Position numbers and translations under genes: made by a program
Notes under the pieces: generated by a model
The model's database searches: none
What the model was told of the DNA's origin: nothing
The model's input: the letters and a program-made list of their open reading frames with translations, nothing else
DNA from: Thalassospira profundimaris
GTDB lineage: Bacteria; Pseudomonadota; Alphaproteobacteria; Rhodospirillales; Thalassospiraceae
Length of the DNA: 64,000 bases
Direction of reading: 5' to 3'
Assembly (NCBI RefSeq): GCF_003326755.1
Contig: NZ_JPWH01000023.1
Span: 1-64,000, forward strand
Shown: in pieces, positions 1 to 8,132 of the stretch
Numbering within the stretch: the stretch's first letter is position 1
Layout of the letters: each line of letters begins with the position of its first letter

Positions 1-374
1 ACGCGATAGGTTTTTGCGGGTGTCCAGATGAAATTGCCCAGCAGATTGGCTCGATCCAAAGCGAAACACATTTAACGGTCGAGGCGATTGAAAAGGTGAC
101 ACGGACCATTTCCTCGATCAGCGGCATTACTGATGGCATTGCATCGGCGGTTGCCGAACAGAATGCCGCCGTGAACGAAATTGCCTCAAGTGCGCAAAAT
201 GCCTCAAGCGGAACAACCGAAGTTGTTAATACGATTGATGATGTGTTGCATGCCGTAAGCGATGGCGGTACAGCGGCAGGTGAACTTGAACAGTCGATGA
301 CAGAGCTTTCGGGCCGTATTGAAACGCTTCAAGGCAAGGTGTCGGCCTTTTTGGTGCGGCTGCGCAAAGAATAG
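1..374 (+). CDS. Methyl-accepting chemotaxis protein, C-terminal end (partial)
   Basis: This is the last ~124 codons of a chemotaxis receptor. The reading frame is open from base 3, so the gene enters the window from the left. The piece EIAQQIGSIQ followed by TRTISSISGITDGIASAVAE and EQNAAVNEIA is the end of the conserved signalling hairpin that contacts CheA and CheW and carries methylation sites. The sensor domain is outside the window. The first eight or so codons (reading AIGFCGCP) do not look like the receptor sequence usually found just before DEIAQQ, so the extreme left edge may hold a sequence break. A strong terminator follows at 401-433. Confidence 0.85.
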   Translation, partial: AIGFCGCPDEIAQQIGSIQSETHLTVEAIEKVTRTISSISGITDGIASAVAEQNAAVNEIASSAQNASSGTTEVVNTIDDVLHAVSDGGTAAGELEQSMTELSGRIETLQGKVSAFLVRLRKE

Positions 375-400
375 AAATTCTGGTGCGGCGGTTTGTTGCC

Positions 401-433
401 GGGTCGGTGGCATTATGCTACCGGCCCTTTTTT
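401..433 (+). terminator. Rho-independent terminator after the chemotaxis receptor
   Basis: An 11-bp stem (left arm 401-411, right arm 417-427, with two G-T pairs) is followed directly by six T. It lies 27 bases after the receptor stop codon. Confidence 0.85.
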
Positions 434-556
434 GGGTTTACGGCTTTGTGAAAACAGCCCTGACCGCACCGATTGGCAAATAACAGTTGTGGATGGTGTT
501 GCACGGTTCTATTGCTGTTTGGAAGGTCGGCGTAACCATTGCAGGGACATATCCAT

Positions 557-1528
557 ATGCCATTTGATTTTCCGATTTTTGCCGGTGTCGTGGCGATATT
601 GGCGGTTTTCATTGTTTTGCAGGCGGTGAAAATCGTGCCGCAGGGCTATCAATATACCCTGGAACGGTTTGGCCGCTATACCCGTAGTCTGAAACCCGGC
701 CTGCATATCATCGTGCCATTGATCGACCGTATCGGGCGTAAAATGAACATGATGGAAAGTGTTCTTGATGTGCCCTCGCAGGAAGTGATCACGTCGGACA
801 ATGCGATGGTGACGGTGGATGGTGTGGTGTTTTATCAGGTAATTGATGCCGCCCGTGCCGCCTATGAGGTCAACCGCCTTGAAGTGGCGATCCTTAACCT
901 GTCGATGACCAATGTGCGTACCGTGGTCGGGTCGATGGATCTTGATCATTTGCTTTCGCAGCGCGACCAGATCAATGAACGCCTGTTATCGGTGGTCGAT
1001 AGCGCAACCGACCCCTGGGGCCTTAAAATTACCCGTGTCGAGATCAAGGATATTTCCCCGCCGAATGACCTTGTGGAATCGATGGGCCGCCAGATGAAGG
1101 CGGAACGTGAAAAACGCGCCCAGATCCTGGAAGCCCAGGGGGCCCGCGAAGCCGCCATTTTGCGGGCCGAAGGTGAAAAACAGTCCAAGATTCTCGAGGC
1201 CGAAGGCCGCCGCGAAGCAGCCTTTCGCGATGCGGAAGCCCGTGAACGGGCAGCCCAGGCCGAAGCCGAAGCCACGATGGTGGTATCGAAGGCCATTGCC
1301 GAAGGCGACATTAACGCGATTAACTATTTCGTCGCGCAGAAATATGTCGACTCCCTTGGTGATATTGCCAGCAGTTCCAACAGCAAACTTGTTTTCATGC
1401 CGCTTGATGCGTCCGGCGTTGTCGGGTCCATTGGCGGTGTTGCCGAACTGATCCGTAATCTTGGCGGGGAGGGCAAGGGAGGCGGTGGAACAACAGCGGG
1501 CCGAAAAGGACCGTGGAGCAACGGCTGA
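557..1528 (+). CDS. SPFH/Band 7 membrane protein (QmcA/paraslipin-like)
   Basis: Membrane-anchored SPFH (stomatin/prohibitin) protein of about 323 residues. One N-terminal hydrophobic segment (about residues 5-22) is followed by the SPFH domain, with [16 protein letters not shown] and [15 protein letters not shown] typical of QmcA/paraslipin. A charged Ala/Glu-rich coiled coil (about residues 175-245) probably drives oligomerisation. The family forms large rings or membrane microdomains and is thought to scaffold membrane protein quality control. ATG 557 was chosen because AGGGA lies about 9 bases upstream; ATG 539 in the same frame has no such site. The downstream NfeD gene is the usual partner, which supports this identity. 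The exact function here is inferred. Confidence 0.9.
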   Translation: MPFDFPIFAGVVAILAVFIVLQAVKIVPQGYQYTLERFGRYTRSLKPGLHIIVPLIDRIGRKMNMMESVLDVPSQEVITSDNAMVTVDGVVFYQVIDAARAAYEVNRLEVAILNLSMTNVRTVVGSMDLDHLLSQRDQINERLLSVVDSATDPWGLKITRVEIKDISPPNDLVESMGRQMKAEREKRAQILEAQGAREAAILRAEGEKQSKILEAEGRREAAFRDAEARERAAQAEAEATMVVSKAIAEGDINAINYFVAQKYVDSLGDIASSSNSKLVFMPLDASGVVGSIGGVAELIRNLGGEGKGGGGTTAGRKGPWSNG

Positions 1529-1586
1529 TGGCTGTGCCGGATTGGGTGTATCATTACGGCATGGCCGTGCCGTTTGATGTGATGCT

Positions 1587-2090
1587 GTGAATTTTGAAAG
1601 GCCGGATGACGTGGATTTTCTGTTTTCAGCAGGCATGACCTATTGGCACTGGTGGAGCCTGGCAGCGGTGTTGCTGGTGCTGGAAATAACCGCACCGGGG
1701 GTTTTCTTTTTGTGGCTGGCCTTTGCGGCGGCCCTTACCGGCTTTGCCAAACTGTTTTTTGCCGGTTTGAGCCTTGAAATCCAGTTGCTGGTGTTTGCCC
1801 TGTGCGGTGTGGTGGCAACCTTTGCCGGGCGGCGGTGGCTGGTACGCAGGACTGGCCAGGGCCCCGATGACGAACAGGTCGAAGACCTGGCCTTAAACCA
1901 GCGCGAAGCCCAGTTGCGTGGCCGCATCATTACCCTGCCCCATGATGTTTCGGGGGGTGAAACCCGCGTGATGCTGGATGGTACAACCTGGCGGCTGCAT
2001 GTGGAACAGCCGCTTCCGGCCGGGCAGAAAGTGCGTATTACAGCGATTAAAGGCACGGTTTTGCAGGGTGAAACGGTGGAAAAAGCATAG
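1587..2090 (+). CDS. NfeD-family membrane protein
   Basis: A protein of about 167 residues, or 151 if it starts at ATG 1635. Two to three closely spaced membrane helices (about residues 22-85, beginning HWWSLAAVLLVLEI) are followed by a soluble beta-rich tail with an OB-fold-like pattern (GGETRVMLDGTTWRL to VRITAIKGTVL). This is the short NfeD form without the protease domain. NfeD proteins are encoded next to SPFH proteins and are believed to act with them in the membrane, as here (58-base spacing). The start is uncertain: GTG 1587 is the longest option, while ATG 1635 fits the family's usual N-terminus. Confidence 0.88.
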   Translation: MNFERPDDVDFLFSAGMTYWHWWSLAAVLLVLEITAPGVFFLWLAFAAALTGFAKLFFAGLSLEIQLLVFALCGVVATFAGRRWLVRRTGQGPDDEQVEDLALNQREAQLRGRIITLPHDVSGGETRVMLDGTTWRLHVEQPLPAGQKVRITAIKGTVLQGETVEKA

Positions 2091-2103
2091 TCTTTCGTCT
2101 GAA

Positions 2104-3003
2104 TTATGCCGTGCTTCTTATTAATTGAATGGCAGCAATTCTGTTCTGGTTTTCAATTATTTTTATTGCATTTGAATTGGCCAAGGTGTGCATGTAAGAG
2201 TGATGCACTGTCAGAACTAAATCTTGAAATTCTTGATCATCTTCCAACTGTGTGACATTTAACCCCATATCTTGGGCATCTTTTAGATGTATATGGCGCT
2301 CGTGTGTTTTAGTGTCATTATGATTGTTCAGCTTTTTTACAATTTCTTCGGATATTTTTTCTGCTTCGGGACTGTCTTTAAACATTCCTGTTGAAAGCCA
2401 TTCTTGAACTACCGTAGAAGAGAGGTCAATAGCGTGCTGGCACTCGGTTAGAAAAGTGGGATGATATTTCCCGACTATTGTTTGCCATAATGGGATTGAT
2501 GCAGGATTTTTTTGAATTCCTTCAATAGCTTCTTTGAACTCTTGTAAAACACCGTGGGCTGGTATGCCGTTAAATTGTGGGTCAATCGGGCCAAGGTTAG
2601 ATTGTTTTCCCATAATTATTTCTTTGCAGGAACAGGCAATCATGGTACCAGCAGACATGGCAATTTGAGGGATAATGGCGCGTATATTTGTCCCGAAAAT
2701 ACTTCTCAAATAATTGACTATTGATTCAGTCGCAGCAATGTTACCTCCGGGTGTATGAAGTATTAGGTCCAATCCAATACTTTTGTCTAGCCCGTGTATT
2801 GTTGCCATCAGACCATTTTTGTCATCGTCGTTTATGCTTGATTGGTACGATCCTGGTTTTTGAAGCCAGCCAGAATAATAGCAAATAACATTTCTTCCAG
2901 TTTTTTCATGTAGGCTGTTTATGTACTTCCTACGAACTTGGTCTAATGGGTTTGGGGGAGTGCATCCATTAATTTCACTTAAAACTTCATTCCAACTAGG
3001 CAT
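2104..3003 (-). CDS. SDH-family Clp-fold serine protease
   Basis: A 299-residue protein with no signal peptide or membrane helix, so probably cytoplasmic. It resembles the SDH_sah/ClpP-like serine proteinase family, related to SppA and ClpP. Visible marks are LILHTPGGNIAATESI (oxyanion-type HTPGG, about residues 83-87), IPQIAMSAGTMIACS with the likely nucleophile Ser117, and SNLGPIDPQFNGIPA with Asp141. The catalytic core looks complete, so an active protease is expected. The C-terminal third is helical and charged. A good ribosome site (GGGGGAG) precedes the ATG. It lies 28 bases after a 67-residue ORF in the same AT-rich islet. The substrate is unknown. Confidence 0.82.
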   Translation of the reverse strand: MPSWNEVLSEINGCTPPNPLDQVRRKYINSLHEKTGRNVICYYSGWLQKPGSYQSSINDDDKNGLMATIHGLDKSIGLDLILHTPGGNIAATESIVNYLRSIFGTNIRAIIPQIAMSAGTMIACSCKEIIMGKQSNLGPIDPQFNGIPAHGVLQEFKEAIEGIQKNPASIPLWQTIVGKYHPTFLTECQHAIDLSSTVVQEWLSTGMFKDSPEAEKISEEIVKKLNNHNDTKTHERHIHLKDAQDMGLNVTQLEDDQEFQDLVLTVHHSYMHTLANSNAIKIIENQNRIAAIQLIRSTA

Positions 3004-3031
3004 ACATCTCCCCCATTTTCTTCTTTGAAAT

Positions 3032-3235
3032 TTAATATTCGTAGTATTTTTCTTTGTTTATTTGGGTCTTGTGACCAAAAGGGACAGCATTAGAATGGGA
3101 TGAATGTACGACGCTGTGATTGTTCAGCATTGAACATTTCTCAAATTTTTTTGCAAATTCTTCGGCTCCTTTGTATTCTTTGGGTGTGCCTGTGGATAAG
3201 CCCATCAACCTAAAGCCCTCTTGAAAATCTTCCAT
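3032..3235 (-). CDS. Small protein of unknown function upstream of the Clp-fold protease
   Basis: A 67-residue, charged, soluble protein. It is accepted as a gene because GGAGGG stands about 9 bases before its ATG, it shares the atypical AT-rich composition of the next gene, and the two are only 28 bases apart on the same strand. No known domain is recognised. Its middle part (LSTGTPKEY, then AEEFAKKFEK, then LNNH, then spaced His residues) lines up by eye with the C-terminal region of the neighbouring protease (LSTGMFKD, AEKISEE, KKLNNH, THERH). It could be a partner that mimics this region, a remnant of a duplicated copy, or a chance match. Confidence 0.6.
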   Translation of the reverse strand: MEDFQEGFRLMGLSTGTPKEYKGAEEFAKKFEKCSMLNNHSVVHSSHSNAVPFGHKTQINKEKYYEY

Positions 3236-3459
3236 CTCAAGCCCTCCTACTGCGAAATAAAATCAACATATAGTTCCTTTTTATTGCGCTATACTACATG
3301 TTGTGTTTTTTTTGAGATTTTCCCATTTTTTAAGATTTGATGTAAAAAATCTTTTCTAAAAAATAATACTTTTTATAAAAGATTGCAATATTTTTCCTGT
3401 CTTATGTGTTTTCCTTGAAATAGAGAATTAAGTGTTTGATCTGACTCGTTATTTGCGCC

Positions 3460-4185
3460 TTACCTAAACAGCCAGTGCCACAAAAACGGCACGGTCAGGG
3501 CGGTGGCGATGGTGTTTAACCCCATCGACAGGCCGGAAAAGGCCCCGGCGGTGTGGTTCACCTGAAAGGCGCGCGCCGTGCCAATGCCATGCGCGCCAAC
3601 CCCCATTGCAAAGCCGCGCGCCCGCCAGTCGGTCAGGCCGATAATATTCATGACAGCCGGGCCAAGGGTTGCCCCGACAATGCCGGTGACGATCACACAT
3701 ACTGCCGTTAAGGCCGGAACACCGCCAATTTCCCTGGCAATGCCCATTGCGACGGGGGTTGTCACGGATTTTGGCGCAAGGGATGCCAGGGTTTCCATGC
3801 TTGCCCCCAGGAAATAGGCGATTGTGATGGTACTGGCTGTTGCCATGAGCGAGCCAAACAGAACCCCGAAGATAATAACCGGCAGGGCCCGTTTCAGGGT
3901 TTCAAGCTGGCGAAACAGCGGCACGGCAAGGGCAACGGTGGCCGGGCCCAACAGGAAGTGAACAAATTGCGCCCCGTCGAAATAAACCGAATAGGGGGTT
4001 TTGGTGACATGCAGGATGGCGGCGATGATGGCAATGGCGATCACCACCGGATTGCAAACCGGGTTGCGGTTGCTTTTCTGATACAGCCAAAAGCCGATGC
4101 TATAGGCCACCAGCGTGATGGTCAGCCCGGTGAGCGGTTTGGTGGAAAGATAGACCCATAATTGTGTCAGATCTGCCGGTTGCAT
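3460..4185 (-). CDS. lrgB: LrgB-family membrane protein
   Basis: A 241-residue polytopic inner-membrane protein of the LrgB/CidB family. About six to eight hydrophobic segments are visible. The family signature region is clear: LAPKSVTTPVAMGIAREIGG and later GFAMGVGAHGIGTARAF. LrgAB-type pairs are linked to murein hydrolase control, export of small metabolites such as pyruvate, and programmed lysis in other bacteria. The role here is not known. Its ATG overlaps the lrgA stop codon by one base, so the two are translationally coupled. Confidence 0.92.
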   Translation of the reverse strand: MQPADLTQLWVYLSTKPLTGLTITLVAYSIGFWLYQKSNRNPVCNPVVIAIAIIAAILHVTKTPYSVYFDGAQFVHFLLGPATVALAVPLFRQLETLKRALPVIIFGVLFGSLMATASTITIAYFLGASMETLASLAPKSVTTPVAMGIAREIGGVPALTAVCVIVTGIVGATLGPAVMNIIGLTDWRARGFAMGVGAHGIGTARAFQVNHTAGAFSGLSMGLNTIATALTVPFLWHWLFR

Positions 4186-4562
4186 TATTTCGCCCCTTCA
4201 TCGCGGGTGCTGCCTGCGTCGGCGGGGGCCTTTGGCAGCAGTTTGGACATTAAAAATGCGGTGGCGGCGATGGTCAGCAGGGTTGAAATCACCAGCGACG
4301 CCAAAATCGGCAGCCAGTCGCTTTTGACCCGGTCAATTTGCGTAATCACCCCGACACCGGCGGGTACAAATAACAGCGAAAAATGGATCAAAAGGTTATC
4401 GGCGGCATCTGTCAGTTCCTTGGGCGGTTTGCGTTTGACCAGCAGGCCGATAAACAGCAAACCCAGACCGATCACCGGGCCGGGCACAGGCAGGCTGAAC
4501 AGTTCGGATAAAACTTCGCCAAAAAGCTGGCAAACAAGGATCAGGGCGAATGCGGCAATCAT
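4185..4562 (-). CDS. lrgA: CidA/LrgA-family holin-like protein
   Basis: A small membrane protein of 125 residues with about four hydrophobic segments. It carries the CidA/LrgA pattern: LVCQLFGEVLSELFSLPVPGPVIGL, shown here by positions about 9-34, and then LLFVPAGVGVI. These proteins resemble phage holins in size and topology and act with LrgB. A strong ribosome site (GGGAGG) lies about 6 bases before the ATG. First gene of the lrgA-lrgB pair. Confidence 0.92.
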   Translation of the reverse strand: MIAAFALILVCQLFGEVLSELFSLPVPGPVIGLGLLFIGLLVKRKPPKELTDAADNLLIHFSLLFVPAGVGVITQIDRVKSDWLPILASLVISTLLTIAATAFLMSKLLPKAPADAGSTRDEGAK

Positions 4563-4663
4563 ATTGGCCTCCCGACGGGTCGTTTTTTGTGATCGCGGTC
4601 ACGTTTGGTGATCTCTTACTGTGACATACCCTGCTTTGCCGCCGATAACTTTTATTAATTATG

Positions 4664-4698
4664 AAAAACGCCCGTGCATGTTTGGCACAGGCGTTTTT
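4664..4698 (-). terminator. Terminator downstream of the arsC-like gene
   Basis: An inverted repeat with arms at 4664-4677 and 4685-4698 (one mismatch) ends in five A on the left and six T on the right, so it could work in both directions. It follows the minus-strand recX-arsC unit. Confidence 0.8.
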
Positions 4699-4725
4699 TA
4701 GGCACAGTCGGCGAGGTGACAGGGC

Positions 4726-5061
4726 TTACAAAATTGCCAGAACATCCTCGGGCGGGCGGCCAAGGGCGGCCTTGTTGCCATTGATGACGATGGGTCTTTC
4801 GATGGCGCGGGGATGGGCGCACAGGGCGCTTATCAGGTCATCCCCGGTTAAATCGGCAATGCCTTCCTCGCGGGCTTCCTTCTTGCGCATGATCTGTTCC
4901 GGGCTTTTACCCAGCTTTGTCAGAATATCGCTCAGTTCGGCCACACTGGGCGGCGTGTTCAGATACTCGATGATGGTGGGCGTGATCCCCTTTTCCTCGA
5001 TCAGGGCCAGGGTCTGACGCGATTTGGAACAGCGTGGATTGTGATAAATGGTGACGCTCAT
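4726..5061 (-). CDS. Arsenate reductase (glutaredoxin type, ArsC family)
   Basis: A 111-residue thioredoxin-fold protein. It starts MSVTIYHNPRCSKSRQTL, with the single catalytic Cys in the NPRCSKSR loop typical of glutaredoxin-dependent ArsC. Later PEQIMRKKE and HPRAIERPIVINGNKAALGRPPE give the arginines that bind oxyanion in this family. The frame stays open upstream to 5418, but that part lies within recX in another frame. ATG 5061 is the proper start, giving the family's usual length, with AGGA upstream. It sits 58 bases after recX. No ars regulator or efflux gene is near, so this may be a general ArsC/YffB-like enzyme. Confidence 0.9.
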   Translation of the reverse strand: MSVTIYHNPRCSKSRQTLALIEEKGITPTIIEYLNTPPSVAELSDILTKLGKSPEQIMRKKEAREEGIADLTGDDLISALCAHPRAIERPIVINGNKAALGRPPEDVLAIL

Positions 5062-5119
5062 GGAAAGGTCCTGTGTTTGGGGCGGTTCGTCAAACCCGTA
5101 TGCGGGTGAAGATGGCAGG

Positions 5120-5851
5120 TTACAGGCCATCGATGATTTGCAAAAGGTCTTCAAGCTCGTCGGCATCGGCATCGATAATGCGCAGCGCAATATCATAGGA
5201 AAAACCCTGCCGGGCGAGGGCGGCCAGGTCCTTGTCGCGTTTTTCATCGCGCTGGTCGGGGCGGCGAAACGGACCAAGGCGACGGCGCCGGGCATAGGCT
5301 GCGGCTGCGGCCCGGTTCGGGTCGGTGCCGCGCATATTATTGCGGGCCGCGTCATCGGCCTCGCTGCGCAAGGTGACGATGGTATCGTCCACCAGATGCG
5401 ATGAAATGCCGCGTGCATTCAAATCCGCCCCGATCACCCGCAGGGCCTTGCCCTTGCGCATCATGGACCGCGCCCGGCCCAAGGCATAGGCCTCGTCATT
5501 GATGAAGCCCGCCTTTTCGCAGGCATTCAAAACGCTTTTCATCCAGTCTTCGGCTTCTTGCGGGTCGGTGCCATATTCGGCAATGGAAAGCCGGATTTTA
5601 CCGCGCATCAGTTTTTCCAGCCGGGCACGTGACGCGGTAAAACGTTCCAGATACCAGGTGGCATAATTCATTAAATAGTCCCGCGTCACCCGGCGCGGTT
5701 TTTTCGGCCCCTGCTGTGCCATGTCTTTTTTGTCACGGCCTTTTGTTCTGCGCTGTTTTGCCGGGGAACCGGCAAAATCCCGGGCCGGGTCGTTGGCATC
5801 ACCGGCTGGTATTTCAGGGGCGCTTTGGGATGAAAGTTTTGCGTCTGACAT
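5120..5851 (-). CDS. recX: Regulatory protein RecX
   Basis: A 243-residue protein. A basic, disordered N-terminus (about residues 1-55) precedes the helical RecX repeat domain. Recognisable parts are YATWYLERFTASRARLEKLM, then EKAGFINDEAYALGRARSM, then GISSHLVDDTI, and the final RQGFSYDIALRIID. RecX binds RecA filaments and limits recombination and SOS activity. It is longer than the E. coli protein because of the N-terminal extension, which is common in alphaproteobacteria. Divergent from the ABC permease across 84 bases. Confidence 0.9.
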   Translation of the reverse strand: MSDAKLSSQSAPEIPAGDANDPARDFAGSPAKQRRTKGRDKKDMAQQGPKKPRRVTRDYLMNYATWYLERFTASRARLEKLMRGKIRLSIAEYGTDPQEAEDWMKSVLNACEKAGFINDEAYALGRARSMMRKGKALRVIGADLNARGISSHLVDDTIVTLRSEADDAARNNMRGTDPNRAAAAAYARRRRLGPFRRPDQRDEKRDKDLAALARQGFSYDIALRIIDADADELEDLLQIIDGL

Positions 5852-5935
5852 AATCTCTTTGTCGGCCGGGCTTGCGTTTAAGGGGTAACTGTCCCTATTT
5901 TACCGGCAATTGTCTGTAAATTTCGAGGAAAACCA

Positions 5936-6730
5936 ATGCAAGAGCTTGCTCCGCGTCCGATGGGCGCGATTAACTGGCTCGGCCTGTGGACGCTTTATGC
6001 CAAGGAAGTGCGACGTTTTTTGAACGTGCATCTTCAAACTGTTGGCGCGCCGGTCGTAACCAGTCTTCTGTTTCTGGCGGTGTTCCTTCTGGCCCTGGGA
6101 CGGGCTGTTGAAACCGTCAATGGTGTCTCTTTTGCCACGTTTCTGGCACCGGGTCTGGTCATGATGACGATGGCGCAGAACTCCTTTGCCAATACCTCCA
6201 GCTCGATTCTGATTTCCAAGGTACAGGGGAATATTGTCGATGTTTTGATGCCGCCGCTATCCGCCCTTGAATTGGTGGCCGGTTTTGCCCTTGGGGCGGT
6301 GACACGCGGTATTATGGTGGGCGTTGCCACCATCATTGCAATGGCCTTTTTTGTCGATGTGCAAATCCATAATATCTGGGCCATTCTTTATTTTGGCGTT
6401 TCCGCGTCGCTCATGCTCTCGCTGTTGGGTATTGCCGGGGGTGTGTGGTCTGAAAAGTTCGATCATATCGCCGTTGTGACCAACTTTGTCATTACGCCGT
6501 TATCGTTTCTGTCGGGCACGTTTTACAGTGCCGAACATCTGCCCGAAGCAGGCCGGGTCCTGGCGCATTTCAATCCGTTTTTCTACATGATTGACGGGTT
6601 CCGTTATGGCTTTATCGGTATTTCTGATGGTTCGGTGATGACCGGTGTGTTTGTGCTGTTGGGGGTGAATATCTTTTTATCGATCCTGTGTTATCGCATG
6701 ATCAAAACCGGCTATAAACTGAAAGCCTGA
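5936..6730 (+). CDS. ABC-2 type transporter permease
   Basis: A 264-residue inner-membrane protein with six hydrophobic segments and the ABC-2 pattern, including FATFLAPGLVMMTMAQNSFANTSSS (residues about 65-90) and VTNFVITPLSFLSGTFYS near residue 190. It resembles the YadH group of permeases that export small lipids, polysaccharide parts or drugs. No ATPase gene is adjacent, so its partner must be encoded elsewhere. A ribosome site (GAGGAAAA) precedes ATG 5936, and a hairpin at 6773-6800 ends the unit. Confidence 0.9.
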   Translation: MQELAPRPMGAINWLGLWTLYAKEVRRFLNVHLQTVGAPVVTSLLFLAVFLLALGRAVETVNGVSFATFLAPGLVMMTMAQNSFANTSSSILISKVQGNIVDVLMPPLSALELVAGFALGAVTRGIMVGVATIIAMAFFVDVQIHNIWAILYFGVSASLMLSLLGIAGGVWSEKFDHIAVVTNFVITPLSFLSGTFYSAEHLPEAGRVLAHFNPFFYMIDGFRYGFIGISDGSVMTGVFVLLGVNIFLSILCYRMIKTGYKLKA

Positions 6731-6772
6731 CTTGGCTGTAAACCATCAATTCCAGCATTAAATTCGGTTTTC

Positions 6773-6800
6773 GGGCAGCATTCCATATTGGATGCTGCCC
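6773..6800 (+). terminator. Terminator hairpin after the ABC-2 permease
   Basis: A stem of 12 pairs (GGGCAGCAT plus CCA against TGG plus ATGCTGCCC) with a one-base bulge is followed by a T-rich stretch (CATTTATTT). Confidence 0.7.
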
Positions 6801-6948
6801 CATTTATTTGTGCGCTGCATCGAAAACCGTATTTTGCCGCATTGACAGAGGGCGGGAATCTCTTGATACTCCGCAGCTTTCCGGTATTCTGCCGGTGCTG
6901 ACCATGTGGTCAGAAATGGAATTTTACCCTTAATCGAGGAATTGAACT

Positions 6949-8121
6949 GTGATTACACCCGTCATGCCGACTTATGCGCGGGCCGATTTGGCCTTTGAGA
7001 AAGGTGAAGGACCTTATCTCTATGCGCAGGACGGTCGACGATTCCTTGATTTCGGGTCCGGTGTTGCCGTGAACTGCCTGGGTCATGCGCATCCGCACCT
7101 GATTGCCGCCCTGACCGAGCAGGCGGGCAAGGTCTGGCATACATCGAATCTGTATCGGGTTCCGGGCCAGGAAAAACTGGCAAAGCGGCTGGTTGAACAT
7201 ACCTTTGCCGATACCGTGTTTTTCTGCAATTCCGGTGCGGAAGCCAATGAAGCGGGCCTTAAAATGCTGCGCCGCTATCAATATGTCAGCGGCAATGCCG
7301 AAAAGAACCGCATTCTGGTGGCGAGCAATGCCTTTCATGGCAGAACCATTGGCACCCTGACGGCCGGGGCCAGCGACAAATACCGCGAAGGTTTTGGCCC
7401 GATGCCCGAAGGGTTTGACCGGGTGGCATTTGGCAATTTGAACGAATTGCGCAACGCCATTACCGAAAAAACCGCCGGTATCCTGGTGGAGCCGGTTCAG
7501 GGTGAAGGCGGTATTATGCCCGCCCCCGAAGGTTATCTTGAAGGGCTGCGCCAGGCGGCGGATGAATATGGCCTGCTGGTGATGTTTGACGAAATCCAGA
7601 CCGGTATTGGCCGGACCGGCAAGCTGTTTGCCTATGAATGGACCGATATGGTGCCGGATATTATTTCGTCGGCCAAGGGGCTTGGCGGGGGATTCCCCGT
7701 TGGCGCACTTCTGGCCAATGAAAAGGCGGCAGCGGCCTTAACGCCGGGCATGCACGGGTCCACCTTTGGGGGGAACCCGCTGGCAATGGCGGCGGCCAAT
7801 GCGGTGCTGGACGAAGTTTTAAAGCCGGGATTTTTTGATAATGTTCTGGCCATGAGCAAATTGCTGCGTAATGGGCTGGCTGCACTTTCTGCCAAACATC
7901 CGGGCTTCATTGAAGAAGTGCGTGGCAAAGGTCTGCTTTTGGGCATGAAGATGGTCCCGAACAATGGTGATGTGGTGGCAAAACTGCGCGAACAGAACCT
8001 GCTGACCGTTCCGGCAGGGGACAATGTTGTGCGTCTGCTGCCGCCGCTGAACATCACAAAAACCCAGGTAGACGAGGCGCTGGCGGCAATTGATGCCGCT
8101 GCGGCTGCCTTTACCTCGTAA
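6949..8121 (+). CDS. argD: Acetylornithine aminotransferase
   Basis: A 390-residue class III PLP-dependent aminotransferase. It makes N-acetylornithine in arginine synthesis and may also act on succinyldiaminopimelate for lysine synthesis. Visible motifs are FFCNSGAEANEAGLKM (PLP phosphate binding), the HGRT segment, VEPVQGEGG, MFDEIQTGIGRTGKLFA, and SSAKGLGGGFPVGA, which holds the Schiff-base lysine. The start is GTG 6949, after AGGA; an in-frame ATG at 6964 would remove five residues. argF follows after 11 bases, so the two are one operon. Confidence 0.96.
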   Translation: MITPVMPTYARADLAFEKGEGPYLYAQDGRRFLDFGSGVAVNCLGHAHPHLIAALTEQAGKVWHTSNLYRVPGQEKLAKRLVEHTFADTVFFCNSGAEANEAGLKMLRRYQYVSGNAEKNRILVASNAFHGRTIGTLTAGASDKYREGFGPMPEGFDRVAFGNLNELRNAITEKTAGILVEPVQGEGGIMPAPEGYLEGLRQAADEYGLLVMFDEIQTGIGRTGKLFAYEWTDMVPDIISSAKGLGGGFPVGALLANEKAAAALTPGMHGSTFGGNPLAMAAANAVLDEVLKPGFFDNVLAMSKLLRNGLAALSAKHPGFIEEVRGKGLLLGMKMVPNNGDVVAKLREQNLLTVPAGDNVVRLLPPLNITKTQVDEALAAIDAAAAAFTS

Positions 8122-8132
8122 GGAATGAATTA

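Larger units (their letters stand above)
2091..3459. other. AT-rich islet with a two-gene unit
   Basis: Base composition changes sharply here. The stretch is rich in A/T runs, most visibly at 3250-3440, while NfeD on the left and lrgB on the right are GC-rich with third-position G/C. It holds the protease gene and its small upstream companion, both on the minus strand. No integrase, transposase, tRNA or clear terminal repeats are visible. The composition suggests recent gain of both genes together. About 220 bases (3236-3459) contain no gene beyond the likely promoter of the pair. Confidence 0.7.

Noticed and set aside
2091..3459. Insertion sequence or prophage remnant
   Set aside because: No transposase, integrase, terminal repeats or att-like duplication is visible; only the base composition is unusual.
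5062..5418. Upstream extension of the arsC-like frame, which would give a 230-residue fusion
   Set aside because: The extra part lies inside recX in another frame, lacks any family likeness, and the ATG at 5061 gives the normal ArsC start.
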